The translations under genes were made by a program, and so were the position numbers. DNA of 64,000 nucleotides from assembly GCA_003170295.1 (NCBI GenBank), contig PNAJ01000147.1:27700-91699 (forward strand). Direction: 5' to 3'. This document shows, piece by piece, positions 17,662 through 27,016 of the stretch; the first letter of the stretch is position 1, and the number at the start of each line of letters is the position of its first letter. The notes under the pieces were generated by a model. It was not told the origin of the DNA. It saw only the letters and a program-made list of their open reading frames with translations, and did not search any database. This DNA is from Bryobacterales bacterium. GTDB lineage: Bacteria > Acidobacteriota > Terriglobia > Bryobacterales > Bryobacteraceae.

Positions 17662-19407
17662 ATGAAACTGATTGATGCTCTTGAACGGCTGAAAGCACCG
17701 GTCGCAGAGAATGCGCCTCCGCTAAGAGTGTTTTTGGCTTGCGGTTTCACTCCGCTCCATCTGGAGACGTTTCTTACCGCGCATCTGCGTAATCTTTATC
17801 CGGCCCGCCGGGTAGAATTGAATTCTGGATTGTTCGGCGATCTAATCGGGAATGTGGAGTTGCTCCGGCCCGAAGAGCACGACGCGCTGGCGGTCGTGAT
17901 CGAATGGGCGGACCTTGATTCACGGCTAGGCCTGCGAACCCTGGGCGGCTGGGAGGTCGAGAAGTTGCCCGATATTGTAGACTCGGTGAAGCGTAGTCTC
18001 GACCGGCTAATGTGCACCCTGCAGAAAATTCCTGCGGTCCTTCCCACGTGTATTTGCCTGCCTACCCTGCCGCTGCCTCCGCTTTTTTACACAGGCACAC
18101 AAACTAGTAGCGTCTTCGAGTTGACTCTTCGGCGGGACCTCGCCTCCTTCGCCGAGGCGATTTCCAGTCGCCGGCAGGTGCAGGTAGTCAGTGGACAGCG
18201 TTTGGATGAAAACTCGCCCATGGGCAAGAGGCATGACCTCCGAACCGAGATAAACCAGGGGTTTCCTTATAGAACTTTCCATGCTTCCGTGATGGGAGAG
18301 CTCTTGGCAGACCTCATGTTCCGGCGTGAACCCAAGAAAGGCTTGATCACGGATCTGGACGACACTTTGTGGGCAGGTATCCTTGGCGAAGTGGGCGTAC
18401 AAGGGGTCCATTGGCGCCTCGACGAGCATGCCCAACTCCACGGGCTCTACCAGCAGTTCCTCGCGTCCCTTGCAAGCACCGGTATACTAATTGCCGTCGC
18501 CAGCAAGAACGACGCTGCTCTGGTTGAGCGTGCTTTCGAGCGAGACGACTTGCTGCTTTCAAGAAAGGGCGTGTTCCCTATCGAAGCTCATTGGAGGCCC
18601 AAGTCGGAATCGGTTCAACACATCTTAAAGAAATGGAATCTCCTGCAGGACTCGGTCGTGTTCGTCGATGATAGCCCGATGGAAGTCGCTGAAGTGCAGC
18701 GCGCCTTTCCGGAGATGGAATGTCTGCTATTTCCGAAGGACGACTATTCTGCGTTTTGGGGGCTGTTGAGCCACCTGCGGAATCGTTTCGCGAAACCCCG
18801 CATTTCCGAAGAGGACTCTCTTCGATTACAGAGTATTCGGGACTCCAGCGCGTTCCTGGAGCCCGTGGACCGAGAACCCAACTCCCTGGATGACTTTCTA
18901 CAACAGGCGGAGGGGCGCTTGACGTTTCGCTGTGGTAAGCCTGTCGAGGACGCGCGCGCCTTCGAATTAATCAACAAGACTAACCAATTTAATCTGAATG
19001 GCAAACGGTACGATTGGGCCGCTTGGTCAAAGTTCCTCAAGGATTCCCAGAGGTGTCTGGTCACTGTTTCCTATGAGGATAAATTCGGCAAACTGGGGAA
19101 AGTTGCTGTGTTGATCGGCAGCTCGACGGCGACGAAATTTGTCGTGGAAAGCTGGGTGATGAGTTGCCGCGCTTTTTCGCGCCGGATCGAGTTCCATTCG
19201 CTGCAGTATATCTTTGATAAGTTCGGGGCAGATGAAATTGTTTTCGAACTCCAGGCGACAAACCGTAATGGTCCGTTGACCGCATTTCTTCAGGAATTGG
19301 TGGACGGGCCCGCCGGAGCAAACCCGCGGCTAACGAGGTCTTCGTTCCTGAGGAAGGCCCCGAAAACGCCGCACCATGTACAGGAGGAGGTATCTGCCGG
19401 TGGATGA
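17662..19407 (+). CDS. FkbH-like HAD-family protein (glyceryl-ACP synthase type)
   Basis: 581 residues. Residues 1-210 form an N-terminal domain, the HAD core starts at residue 231 with DLDDTLWAGILGE, followed by IAVASKNDAALVERAF and VVFVDDSPMEVAEV, and the C-terminal third (KTNQFNLNGKRY onward) is the GNAT-like domain of this family. Studied relatives take 1,3-bisphosphoglycerate, remove phosphate and load a glyceryl group on an acyl carrier protein. The ACP gene follows and its ancestral GTG start overlaps this gene's TGA (19400-19407). The last 70 bp are part of a 209-bp tandem duplication. Glyceryl transfer here is inferred from the family. Confidence 0.85.
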   Translation: MKLIDALERLKAPVAENAPPLRVFLACGFTPLHLETFLTAHLRNLYPARRVELNSGLFGDLIGNVELLRPEEHDALAVVIEWADLDSRLGLRTLGGWEVEKLPDIVDSVKRSLDRLMCTLQKIPAVLPTCICLPTLPLPPLFYTGTQTSSVFELTLRRDLASFAEAISSRRQVQVVSGQRLDENSPMGKRHDLRTEINQGFPYRTFHASVMGELLADLMFRREPKKGLITDLDDTLWAGILGEVGVQGVHWRLDEHAQLHGLYQQFLASLASTGILIAVASKNDAALVERAFERDDLLLSRKGVFPIEAHWRPKSESVQHILKKWNLLQDSVVFVDDSPMEVAEVQRAFPEMECLLFPKDDYSAFWGLLSHLRNRFAKPRISEEDSLRLQSIRDSSAFLEPVDREPNSLDDFLQQAEGRLTFRCGKPVEDARAFELINKTNQFNLNGKRYDWAAWSKFLKDSQRCLVTVSYEDKFGKLGKVAVLIGSSTATKFVVESWVMSCRAFSRRIEFHSLQYIFDKFGADEIVFELQATNRNGPLTAFLQELVDGPAGANPRLTRSSFLRKAPKTPHHVQEEVSAGG

Positions 19408-19755
19408 CCGCGACGATCACTTGATGCGCTGCTTTTCGTCAGCATTTCCCAGCGCAACTCGCGATGAGATTAGGACTGCCAAGACATTCGAAGCGATTCC
19501 CGGTTGGGATTCACTTCGGAGGGTAAACCTTCTTGCGATTCTCGACGTCTTCGTTACTGAGGAAGGCCCTGAAAACGCCGCACCATGTACAGGAGGAGGT
19601 ATCTGCCGGTGGATGACCGCGACGATCACTTGATGCGCTGCTTTTCGTCAGCATTTCCCAGCGCAACTCGCGATGAGATTAGGACTGCCAAGACATTCGA
19701 AGCGATTCCCGGTTGGGATTCACTTCGGATGGTAAACCTTCTTGCGGTTCTCGAC
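19338..19755 (+). repeat. Tandem duplication, two 209-bp units
   Basis: Unit 1 is 19338-19546 and unit 2 is 19547-19755, differing at only about four positions. Each holds the FkbH 3' end, its TGA, the AGGAGGAGG ribosome site, the GTG start and the first 49 codons of the ACP. The unit length is not a multiple of three, so copy 1 shifts frame where copy 2 begins. Confidence 0.95.
19400..19546 (+). pseudogene. Truncated first copy of the acyl carrier protein gene
   Basis: GTG 19400 overlaps the FkbH stop and follows AGGAGGAGG. It encodes the first 49 residues, including IPGWDSLRRV with the phosphopantetheine Ser, then runs out of frame into unit 2 and ends near 19633. Helices after the Ser are lost, so a folded ACP is unlikely, but it is the copy still coupled to FkbH. 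Confidence 0.75.
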
Positions 19756-19869
19756 GATGAATTCGGCGTACAGATTGACTTGCCGGAGGTGCTCGAACTG
19801 GAGCCCTTTGACGCTGTTAAACGGCGTTTATTGGAGCGAGGCCTGACGGCTAAAGAGTTAGACGAGTGA
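19609..19869 (+). CDS. Acyl carrier protein
   Basis: 86 residues from GTG 19609, preceded by AGGAGGAGG at a good distance (ATG 19585 in the same frame has no ribosome site). The DSL motif is in IPGWDSLRMV with the attachment Ser at residue 38, followed by VLDDEFGVQIDLPEV and a charged C-terminal helix, all normal for a PP-binding carrier. With FkbH upstream and an acyltransferase overlapping its stop (GTGA at 19866), it is the probable carrier of a small acyl group destined for the polysaccharide. It is the intact member of the tandem duplication. Confidence 0.85.
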   Translation: MDDRDDHLMRCFSSAFPSATRDEIRTAKTFEAIPGWDSLRMVNLLAVLDDEFGVQIDLPEVLELEPFDAVKRRLLERGLTAKELDE

Positions 19870-20348
19870 AGGAGAATTTCCTACGTCGAGCGATCAATAG
19901 AATCCTTCAGATCTTCACGATGATTTTGCCCGGCGGCCAGACTCTCCGTCCGTCGTTGCACCGCGCGCGCGGGGTAAGCATCGGAAAGAATGTCTGGATT
20001 AGCTTCAATGTGGTTCTCGAAACAGAATACCCGCGGTTAATAACGATCGACGACGACGTTTTTGTCGGGGTTGGCGTTATCGTCATTGCGCACTTCAGAG
20101 AATCACGCCGCGGCGTAAAGATTGGAAAACGAGCCTTCGTTGGACCGGGCGTAATCATTCTGCCGGACGTGGAGATTGGAGAGGGAGCCGTTGTAACAGC
20201 AGGGAGCGTTGTAACAAGCTCGGTGCCGGCAATGACGGTTGTCCAGGGCAACCCGGCAGTTCCCGTCGCCAAGTGTGGCGTGCCGCTGTGGCCGGACATC
20301 CCTTTGAAGGAATTCTCCAGACGGCTGAAGCCGGTTTCCAAAAGATAG
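19866..20348 (+). CDS. Left-handed beta-helix acyltransferase
   Basis: 160 residues, GTG start overlapping the ACP stop. Hexapeptide turns include ARGVSIGKNVWISFNVVLE, ITIDDDVFVGVGVIVIAHF, VKIGKRAFVGPGVIILPDVE and GAVVTAGSVVTSSVPAMTVV, ending in the usual QGNPAVPVAK. Relatives move acetyl or other acyl groups from CoA or ACP to sugars. Its translational coupling to the ACP suggests it uses the ACP-bound group made by FkbH, which is inference. A role as an ordinary acetyl-CoA enzyme is the alternative. Confidence 0.8.
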   Translation: MKENFLRRAINRILQIFTMILPGGQTLRPSLHRARGVSIGKNVWISFNVVLETEYPRLITIDDDVFVGVGVIVIAHFRESRRGVKIGKRAFVGPGVIILPDVEIGEGAVVTAGSVVTSSVPAMTVVQGNPAVPVAKCGVPLWPDIPLKEFSRRLKPVSKR

Positions 20349-20376
20349 ACCGATCCTGTAAAGAAATGGGCCAAGT

Positions 20377-22155
20377 ATGAAACTGGTTGTCCCTTACATC
20401 GGTGAAGTGCGGGATCTGGATGCTCGGCTGGTCCGTCTTGCCGAGTTTCTCGGGATACCTTGCGAAACTCTTGCTCTGGCAAACGTGACGGAACCCGCAG
20501 CCTTTTTGGAAAAGATGGTTCCGGGTCAGTGCTCGTGCCTGGTTGTGAATCCGCAGGTGATCAAAGAGTGGGTAGGCCCTAAAGGGATCCCAACCGGCTT
20601 GGCGGCCTTTCTCAGTGCAAGGTTTAAACACCTCCTGGTTCATGGCTTGCGCGTGAATGCTTTCGACTCCGAACTGGTTGCGGCCCTGTCAGGGGGCAAA
20701 CTGAAGTCTGTGAATGCAGTCGGTGAACAGTGTGCAACATATGTAATCGCCAAGGATGCTACAGATGTCTGTGAGGCTTTTGCGGGACTTTCGTTTGGTT
20801 CCGTAAACCCCATCAACGACCATGTCATTTCCCTGAAGAGCAGCGACCAGGCCGTTCGGTCACTGATCTCGATTGGTGGTCGGCCATTTATGGTCTCGGT
20901 ACGGCTGGAAGGGGCCGAAGTTTTCTTTGTCGCCAGTGAGGACGTTGCGGACCTCGCCAGTGAGGTTGGCGACTCGCTCCTGTCCGAGTACTTTTCCAGG
21001 CTTCTACCCCACGCCATGGCTCTGCGCTATGTGGCCGGAGAACAGTGCTGGCGCCCATGTAAGACCCACGCCTCCATCATTATTGATGATCCCCTTTTGC
21101 GAAAGAGTTATGGGTTTCTGGATTTCGATTCTCTCCTTCGTCTCGCGAACCAACACAATTTCCACGCGGCAATTGCGTTTATTCCGCACAACTTCCAGAG
21201 GAGTTCGCCTCGAATTACTCGCATGTTTCGGGACAACGCCGCGCGCCTGTCGATCTGCTTTCACGGGAACGATCACACAAGCGGCGAGTTTGCTGCAACC
21301 GACACGACTCTCCTAAACACGATGCTTGATATCGCGGAACACCGGATGCATTCACAACGCCAAAGGACTGGCCTCCCTTGTGACCGCGTGATGGTGTTTC
21401 CGCAGGGTCGCTTTTCCATAGAAGCAATGAAGGCCCTGAAAGCCCACAATTTCTACGCTGCGGTGAACACGGTTCCTCACCCTATGCAAAAGGCTGTTCG
21501 CCTCACAATCCGCGAACTCGCCCAACCCGCCGTGCTTCGATACGGAGGTTTTCCGTTGTTCCTTCGCAGACCTATAAGGCATACCCAAAGCCACGATATC
21601 GCTTTCAATGCGTTCTTTGGCAAACCGATTCTAATTGTAGAACACCATGACGTCTTTCAACGCTCAGAGGCTCTGGCCGAGATCGCCGGAAGGATTAACT
21701 CCGTGGCGCCGGAAGTACATTGGTCAAATCTCGCGACTGCAGTCAGCAACTCAATTCTCAGGCGGACAGCGCCCGATGGCGAGCATCATGTCCGCGCTTA
21801 TTCTGGTACAGTGGAACTGCCGAACCCATCGGGCTCGATCATGCCTCTCTCGCTCGAGTGGGACGCTTCTACTGACGCGGCGGTTGAGCAAGTGCTTATG
21901 AACGACGCGCCTTGCTCTCGTTTTCAGGTTGATGACGCCGGAGTCCGGCTGTCGGTCGAATTACCTCCCGGCAACTCCCAGACATTCCGTTTGGTCCATC
22001 GGAATGAGCGCGCCGCCGTCACAACCCTCGGCATCCGATGGAATGCGCGCGCGTTTGTGCGAAGAAGGCTTTCTGAGGCTAGAGACAATTATCTCAGTAA
22101 AAACCGGCACCTCTTATCGGTCGCCAAAAGCATTCAGCGCTTAGTCAAATCCTGA
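20377..22155 (+). CDS. NodB-like polysaccharide deacetylase with N-terminal extension
   Basis: 592 residues without a signal peptide. The first 220 or so residues are of unknown fold. A deacetylase-like half follows, with SIIIDDPLLRKSYG giving the paired Asp, CFHGNDHTSGEF giving His ligands, and VMVFPQGRFSIEAMKAL and LIVEHHDVF as later motifs. The C-terminal 120 residues (from about 465) look like an added beta domain. It lies 28 bp after the acyltransferase in the same direction. Deacetylase assignment is by motif; the N-terminal part I do not recognise. Confidence 0.65.
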   Translation: MKLVVPYIGEVRDLDARLVRLAEFLGIPCETLALANVTEPAAFLEKMVPGQCSCLVVNPQVIKEWVGPKGIPTGLAAFLSARFKHLLVHGLRVNAFDSELVAALSGGKLKSVNAVGEQCATYVIAKDATDVCEAFAGLSFGSVNPINDHVISLKSSDQAVRSLISIGGRPFMVSVRLEGAEVFFVASEDVADLASEVGDSLLSEYFSRLLPHAMALRYVAGEQCWRPCKTHASIIIDDPLLRKSYGFLDFDSLLRLANQHNFHAAIAFIPHNFQRSSPRITRMFRDNAARLSICFHGNDHTSGEFAATDTTLLNTMLDIAEHRMHSQRQRTGLPCDRVMVFPQGRFSIEAMKALKAHNFYAAVNTVPHPMQKAVRLTIRELAQPAVLRYGGFPLFLRRPIRHTQSHDIAFNAFFGKPILIVEHHDVFQRSEALAEIAGRINSVAPEVHWSNLATAVSNSILRRTAPDGEHHVRAYSGTVELPNPSGSIMPLSLEWDASTDAAVEQVLMNDAPCSRFQVDDAGVRLSVELPPGNSQTFRLVHRNERAAVTTLGIRWNARAFVRRRLSEARDNYLSKNRHLLSVAKSIQRLVKS

Positions 22156-22201
22156 CAGGCGAATATGCTTTTGCGCCCGCTGTAAACAACAATACCCTAT
22201 T

Positions 22202-23464
22202 GTGAATAAAAAAGTACTCATCATCGTCGAAAACGCGCCGGTCCCGCTTGATCCGCGTGTATGGAAGGAAGCATTGTCGCTTCACGAGAATGGTTACAAG
22301 GTAACAGTGCTGTGTCCTCGGGACAAGGGGTATGAGCGAGGACATGAAGTTCTCGATGGCGTTCATATTTACCGTCATCCCAATCCTGGAGAAGGAAATA
22401 GCATCTTCGGGTACCTGTTGGAGTACAGTTGTGCTTTGTTCTGGCAGTTCTTCTACACGTGGTGGATCTATCTGCGCCGCGGATTCCACGCGATTCAGGG
22501 CTGTAATCCGCCCGACACTATTGTCCTGATTGCCTTGCCGTTCAAGATCCTGGGTGTGAAATACATCTTCGACCATCATGATGCAAATCCGGAGTTGTAC
22601 CTTGCCAAATACGAAACCAAGGGGACGCTCTATAAGATACTAGTATGGCTGGAGAAGCAGACGTACCGCTTCAGTGACGTGGTGATGGCAACAAACCAGA
22701 GTTACCAAGACCTGGCGGTGTCCAGGGGCGGCATCGCTCCTGAGGATGTATTCGTTGTCCGGAATGGACCGGACTTGGGTACGTTGCGAGCTGTTCCGCC
22801 AATCTCCGACCTGAAGTACGGCAAACGTTATCTGGTGGGATATGTCGGCAACATGAGCATCCAGGAGGGACTGGATATCTTGCTGGATGTGGCAGTAGCG
22901 ATCAAGAACCTGGGACGCCGAGATGTTCATTTCACTTGCGTCGGCGGGGGGCCGGGATTGGCCGGACTACGAAAGATGGTGCGGGACAAGGACCTTGAGG
23001 ACATGGTCAATTTCACCGGCCACGTTCCCTTCAAACAGTTGCTAGAGACTCTTTCGACCGCCGATGTCTGCGTGAATCCGGACAAGCCATGCCAGATGAA
23101 CGACATTTCCACGATGATTAAGATCATGGAATACATGGCGCTCAGCAAGCCCATCGTTCAATTCGATCTCAAAGAGGGGAGATTCAGTGCGAAGGATGCG
23201 TCTCTGTATGCCGACAGCCAGAACCAGGTAGCCGACTTCGCCTCCAAGATTCTTTGGTTACTCGACAACCCCGATACTCGTAGAACGATGGGAGCATTCG
23301 GGCTCAAAAGGGTTACCGAAAAACTGGCCTGGAAGTATTCAGTCCCGAATTTGCTATCGGCTTACGACAGGGCTTTCAGCAAGCTGAAAGATGGACGGTT
23401 GCCACCGGGGTCCGGAGGAGGCTACCGTCAAGAGGCGAAAAAGACCGAGGGCATGGTTAGGTGA
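22202..23464 (+). CDS. Glycosyltransferase family 4
   Basis: 420 residues, GTG start. The N-terminal half has VENAPVPLDPRVWKEALSLH, typical of GT4 enzymes, and TWWIYLRRGF with IFDHHDANPELY. The donor half has VGYVGNMSIQEGLDILLDV, CVGGGPGLAGLRKMV and MIKIMEYMALSKPIVQFD. It probably adds a sugar to the lipid-linked repeat. No good ribosome site precedes the GTG. A decayed fragment of a close relative is at 13815-14148, so this lineage was once present twice. Confidence 0.87.
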   Translation: MNKKVLIIVENAPVPLDPRVWKEALSLHENGYKVTVLCPRDKGYERGHEVLDGVHIYRHPNPGEGNSIFGYLLEYSCALFWQFFYTWWIYLRRGFHAIQGCNPPDTIVLIALPFKILGVKYIFDHHDANPELYLAKYETKGTLYKILVWLEKQTYRFSDVVMATNQSYQDLAVSRGGIAPEDVFVVRNGPDLGTLRAVPPISDLKYGKRYLVGYVGNMSIQEGLDILLDVAVAIKNLGRRDVHFTCVGGGPGLAGLRKMVRDKDLEDMVNFTGHVPFKQLLETLSTADVCVNPDKPCQMNDISTMIKIMEYMALSKPIVQFDLKEGRFSAKDASLYADSQNQVADFASKILWLLDNPDTRRTMGAFGLKRVTEKLAWKYSVPNLLSAYDRAFSKLKDGRLPPGSGGGYRQEAKKTEGMVR

Positions 23465-23708
23465 CCTTATCGATGGATTGACACAGAAATGCTAAGAGCT
23501 ACGGATTCCACGAACGCTTAGGGAAGGGTCGGTTCTGATTGACGGCTTCCGATGCGCGGAGAGCTTCGAAGACCCCAAGTCAGAGGCCGAAAAGTGTGTG
23601 TGGCCGTTCATCGCTCCTCGGCTTTTTCGAAATGTCGCGCTACCGGCTAGTTCAGCGAGCGGTACTCGCTGTACTCGCTTGCAAATTCTCAAGGACTCCC
23701 TAAAAAAC

Positions 23709-25451
23709 ATGATCTTGCAAAATATATATTACGCCATCAAGCCGTTCCTCCCCTGGAGCGTACGAATATTCCTGCGACGACAGCGTGCGAGGTCGCGGAA
23801 GAGTAGTTTCTGCAATGTTTGGCCGATAGATCCAATTGCGGCGACAGCCCCCCCCAACTGGCCAGGTTGGCCTAACGGCAAGCGATTCGCTGTAGTTCTA
23901 ACCCACGACGTCGAAGGACCCAAGGGCCTTGGGAGAACCCTACAGCTCATGGAAGCCGAGAGCAGGCACGGTTTCCGCTCGTCATTTAATTTTGTTCCGA
24001 AAGGAGATTATCGAGTTGATGCTCTCCTACGCAGCACGCTAGATAGCGCGGGATTCGAGGTTGGAGTCCACGGGTTGGAGCATGATGGCAAGCTGTACAA
24101 ATCAAAAGCCGACTTTGTCCAGAAGGCGACGCAAATTCGAGAATACATGCGGAAGTGGAACGCCACGGGTTTTCGCTCGCCGCTTATGCAGCATAAGCTG
24201 GGATGGCTTCATCAACTCGGAGTGGAATACGACGCTTCCACATTTGACACTGATCCGTTCGAGCCACAATCCGACGGAGTCCGAACGATCTTTCCGTTCT
24301 GGGTGCCATCGCAGCAAGGCAGCGGCTATGTAGAGCTTCCGTATACACTAGTCCAGGATTTTACATTATTCACGATTCTCGGCCAAACAAATACGGACGT
24401 GTGGAAGGCAAAAGTAGATTGGATTGCCGCGCATGGAGGTATGGTATTACTCAATACTCACCCGGACTACATTTGCTTCGAGGGAACTCCACAGCGAGAT
24501 GAGTATCCCCTTTCGTATTACGAGGAGTTTCTTACTCACCTGAGAGCGAAGTACAACAACCAGTTTTGGTCGGCATTGCCGCGAGAAGTCGCTGCTTTCT
24601 ACCGATCCACTTCGTCAACAGAATTGCGCAACACGAGACGAAGGGTCTGTATCGTTACCTACGGCAAAGGCGAAGCGGATAATCGGCTCAGGCACTATGC
24701 GGAGGCATTAGTCAAAAATGGAGACCATGTTGAGGTGATCGTTGTGGGGGCTGAAAATGGGTCGCCACCCACAGAGATCGTTTCCGGTATGGCAATCTGG
24801 CGCATCAGGCAGCGCAGGTCCCATGGAACTAATAAGTGGATCTATGCTTTGCACTTGCTGCAGCATCTGTGCATTCTGTCAGTGCGCTTGACGCTTCGCC
24901 ACAGCCGCATTCAGTACGACTTGATTCACTTTTGCGATGTTCCGAATTGCCTCGTTTTTTCCGCGTGGCATCCAAAACGAAGGGGCGCCAAATTACTTTT
25001 AGACCTCCGCGACACTACAGCAAAAGACACCACGAACGAACTTCAGTCGGGGTTGAAGATATACGCTAAATGTCTACGCGCGATCGAAACTGCATCTGCC
25101 AATTTCGTCGATCATATTATTACCTCAAAAGAACTGTCGCACGGAAGGCCAACGCTCTCTTTCCCAAAGGAGAAGTGCACGGTATTGCGCGGTTGCCCCG
25201 ACGAGGACACAAACTCAGTAGGTTCGCAGAGAGAGAGTAGTTCACTTCGGTTCGATGAGACGTTAGTTCGGATTCTCGCTTCCGACGATGATGACCACGC
25301 GATGACAGATGTGGTAATAGACATCAGCGACGACTTGGGAGACCGCGATCATGTGTTGACGCGAGGGCGCGAACAGATAGGCGACGCCGTGGAGCGCCGG
25401 AGGCGAGGTTATCTTGATATCGTCACTTCGTTATTAGTGGAGAGATTCTAA
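23709..25451 (+). CDS. Polysaccharide deacetylase fused to a truncated glycosyltransferase
   Basis: 580 residues from ATG 23709; the frame opens at 23598, but MILQNIYYAIKPFLPW matches how relatives begin. Residues 60-300 are a NodB-like deacetylase (VVLTHDVEGP, EVGVHGLEHDG, GFRSPLMQHKLGWL, LLNTHPDYICF). From about residue 310 a GT4 acceptor domain starts (RVCIVTYGKGEADNRLRHYA, YDLIHFCDVPNC, LLLDLRDTTAKDTTNE), but the donor domain with its catalytic motif is missing. The last 70 residues are Asp/Arg-rich and unlike either family. It looks like two genes merged and then cut, with only the deacetylase likely active. Confidence 0.72.
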   Translation: MILQNIYYAIKPFLPWSVRIFLRRQRARSRKSSFCNVWPIDPIAATAPPNWPGWPNGKRFAVVLTHDVEGPKGLGRTLQLMEAESRHGFRSSFNFVPKGDYRVDALLRSTLDSAGFEVGVHGLEHDGKLYKSKADFVQKATQIREYMRKWNATGFRSPLMQHKLGWLHQLGVEYDASTFDTDPFEPQSDGVRTIFPFWVPSQQGSGYVELPYTLVQDFTLFTILGQTNTDVWKAKVDWIAAHGGMVLLNTHPDYICFEGTPQRDEYPLSYYEEFLTHLRAKYNNQFWSALPREVAAFYRSTSSTELRNTRRRVCIVTYGKGEADNRLRHYAEALVKNGDHVEVIVVGAENGSPPTEIVSGMAIWRIRQRRSHGTNKWIYALHLLQHLCILSVRLTLRHSRIQYDLIHFCDVPNCLVFSAWHPKRRGAKLLLDLRDTTAKDTTNELQSGLKIYAKCLRAIETASANFVDHIITSKELSHGRPTLSFPKEKCTVLRGCPDEDTNSVGSQRESSSLRFDETLVRILASDDDDHAMTDVVIDISDDLGDRDHVLTRGREQIGDAVERRRRGYLDIVTSLLVERF

Positions 25452-25567
25452 ACGGCGAGCAGAAGTAGAAACAGGACGAAATCCGCCGACGGAGCTTGCT
25501 GTGAAGTTTGCATCTGAAATGATGGTGACCGCGATGCTGTTCTCCTCAATCGCGGCCGCGGAGAATT

Positions 25568-26638
25568 ATGATGGATACTCAGGCGACCAGTTATGAGATT
25601 CAACCGCTCGCGGACTCTAGATGGAGTGAGTTCGTCAACAGGCATCCGCGGTCGTCGGTCTTTCATACGGTTCCATGGCTGGAGGCGCTTCATAAGACAT
25701 ATGGATACAAGCCGATTGCGTTCACGACTTCTCCGCCAGGAGCCGACTTGCAAAATGGTCTCCTCTTCTGCTACGTGAATAGCTGGCTAACGGGTCGCCG
25801 ACTGGTTTCAACTCCATTCTCGGATCACTGCGAGCCATTGGTTGATGACCCTGCCGTCTGGTCCGCTCTCTTTTCCCTCCTGGAGCGCCGGATGCGTCAG
25901 GAGAGATTAGCATATATTGAGGTCCGCCCCAAGCAGCAGGTATTTGCCGGGTCTACGGTGCTTTTCCATTCGACATTTCTTCAGTGTAGTCACCAGCTCG
26001 ATCTAAGACCGGACCTCAACACAGTTTTTAGAAGCTTTCACAAGGACTGCACACAAAGGAAGATTCGACGCGCTGAGCGTGAAGGATTGATCTACAAGGA
26101 AGGTCGCTCTGAATTACTCCTCGATACATTTCTTGGCCTCTACATTCCTACGCGCCGCCGCCACCAGGCCCCACCGCAGCCCAGGAGATGGTTCGAGAAT
26201 TTGATCCTTTGCTTTGGCGAAGCGATGAAGATTCGGGTGGCGTTAAAGGCTGGTAAAGCTGTAGCTGCAATTGTTACGCTCCGCCACAATGGCACCCTTC
26301 TTTACAAATATGGTTGCTCCGATCCACTATCAAACAATCTCGGAGGAACGCACTTATTGCTCTGGCGCTCGATCGGCGAGGCTAAGCAGGAAGGGCTACA
26401 CACGTTCGATTTGGGTCGCTCGGATCCCCAGAACACCGGACTAGTCACTTTTAAGGATCGCTGGAACGCCACGCGTTCAGTCCTGGCATACTCGAGATAT
26501 ACTAGCTCTGAGCATTCGCCGGGGAACTACAAGAGCAGTACAGGCTGGAAGATTCGAATTGCAAAGAAGTTAGTATCACACTTGCCAGGGGCGATGTTTT
26601 CCTCTGTCGGGGATTTTTTATATAAGCACATCGGCTGA
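25568..26638 (+). CDS. FemAB/GNAT-like peptidyl or acyl transferase
   Basis: 356 residues. It follows the FemAB-like pattern of two GNAT folds: ADSRWSEFVNRHPRSSVFHT at the start, the acidic-basic core RSFHKDCTQRKIRRAEREGL, and the later GTLLYKYGCSDPLSNNLGGT and FDLGRSDPQNTGLVTFKDRW. Relatives in EPS and PEP-CTERM loci are thought to add an amino acid or acyl group to the glycan. GGAG lies just before the ATG. It precedes the Wzz/kinase pair after a 378-bp gap. Confidence 0.75.
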   Translation: MMDTQATSYEIQPLADSRWSEFVNRHPRSSVFHTVPWLEALHKTYGYKPIAFTTSPPGADLQNGLLFCYVNSWLTGRRLVSTPFSDHCEPLVDDPAVWSALFSLLERRMRQERLAYIEVRPKQQVFAGSTVLFHSTFLQCSHQLDLRPDLNTVFRSFHKDCTQRKIRRAEREGLIYKEGRSELLLDTFLGLYIPTRRRHQAPPQPRRWFENLILCFGEAMKIRVALKAGKAVAAIVTLRHNGTLLYKYGCSDPLSNNLGGTHLLLWRSIGEAKQEGLHTFDLGRSDPQNTGLVTFKDRWNATRSVLAYSRYTSSEHSPGNYKSSTGWKIRIAKKLVSHLPGAMFSSVGDFLYKHIG

Positions 26639-27016
26639 AGCGCTTGAGGACACGGTGACCAGCTACCGAGATTTGTGCCAATCGAGACTAGGATCCTCGG
26701 CCCTCCCGCGCTGCTTGAGGCATTCGATGAAGCCATTCTCCACACGCCTGCCAGGCCGGATGAAGCAAGTTGCACATCGGTTTGCAATGGTCCGGGATTC
26801 CACCGCACGCGGCGAACTCGTTGCCATTATCGGGAGTCGTGCTGTGCGATGCGGCACCGCGCTCGGCCATTCGCGACAATGAGCTGGCGTGGCTCGAAGC
26901 GCTCTCGGAGCCGGAGCCGCAACTGTCGGGCACCGTGTATGTGACAGAGCTATAATAGGTTATAGTTGCTTTTAAGATAGAGATAGAACTAAAAGCGTAC
27001 AAATTTGGAGGTCTCA
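26639..27016 (+). other. Intergenic stretch with possible decayed small ORF
   Basis: 378 bp. Two frames read ETRILGPPALLEAFDEAIL (26684 onward) and then GVVLCDAAPRSAIRDNELAW, ending TVYVTEL at 26955, as if one small gene had shifted frame; I do not recognise it. A TATAAT at 26951-26956 lies about 60 bp before the Wzz start and could be a -10 box, but no good -35 is visible. Confidence 0.35.

Noticed and set aside
19338..19755. CRISPR-like reading of the tandem repeat
   Set aside because: Only two long near-identical units with coding content and no spacers; it is a tandem duplication.
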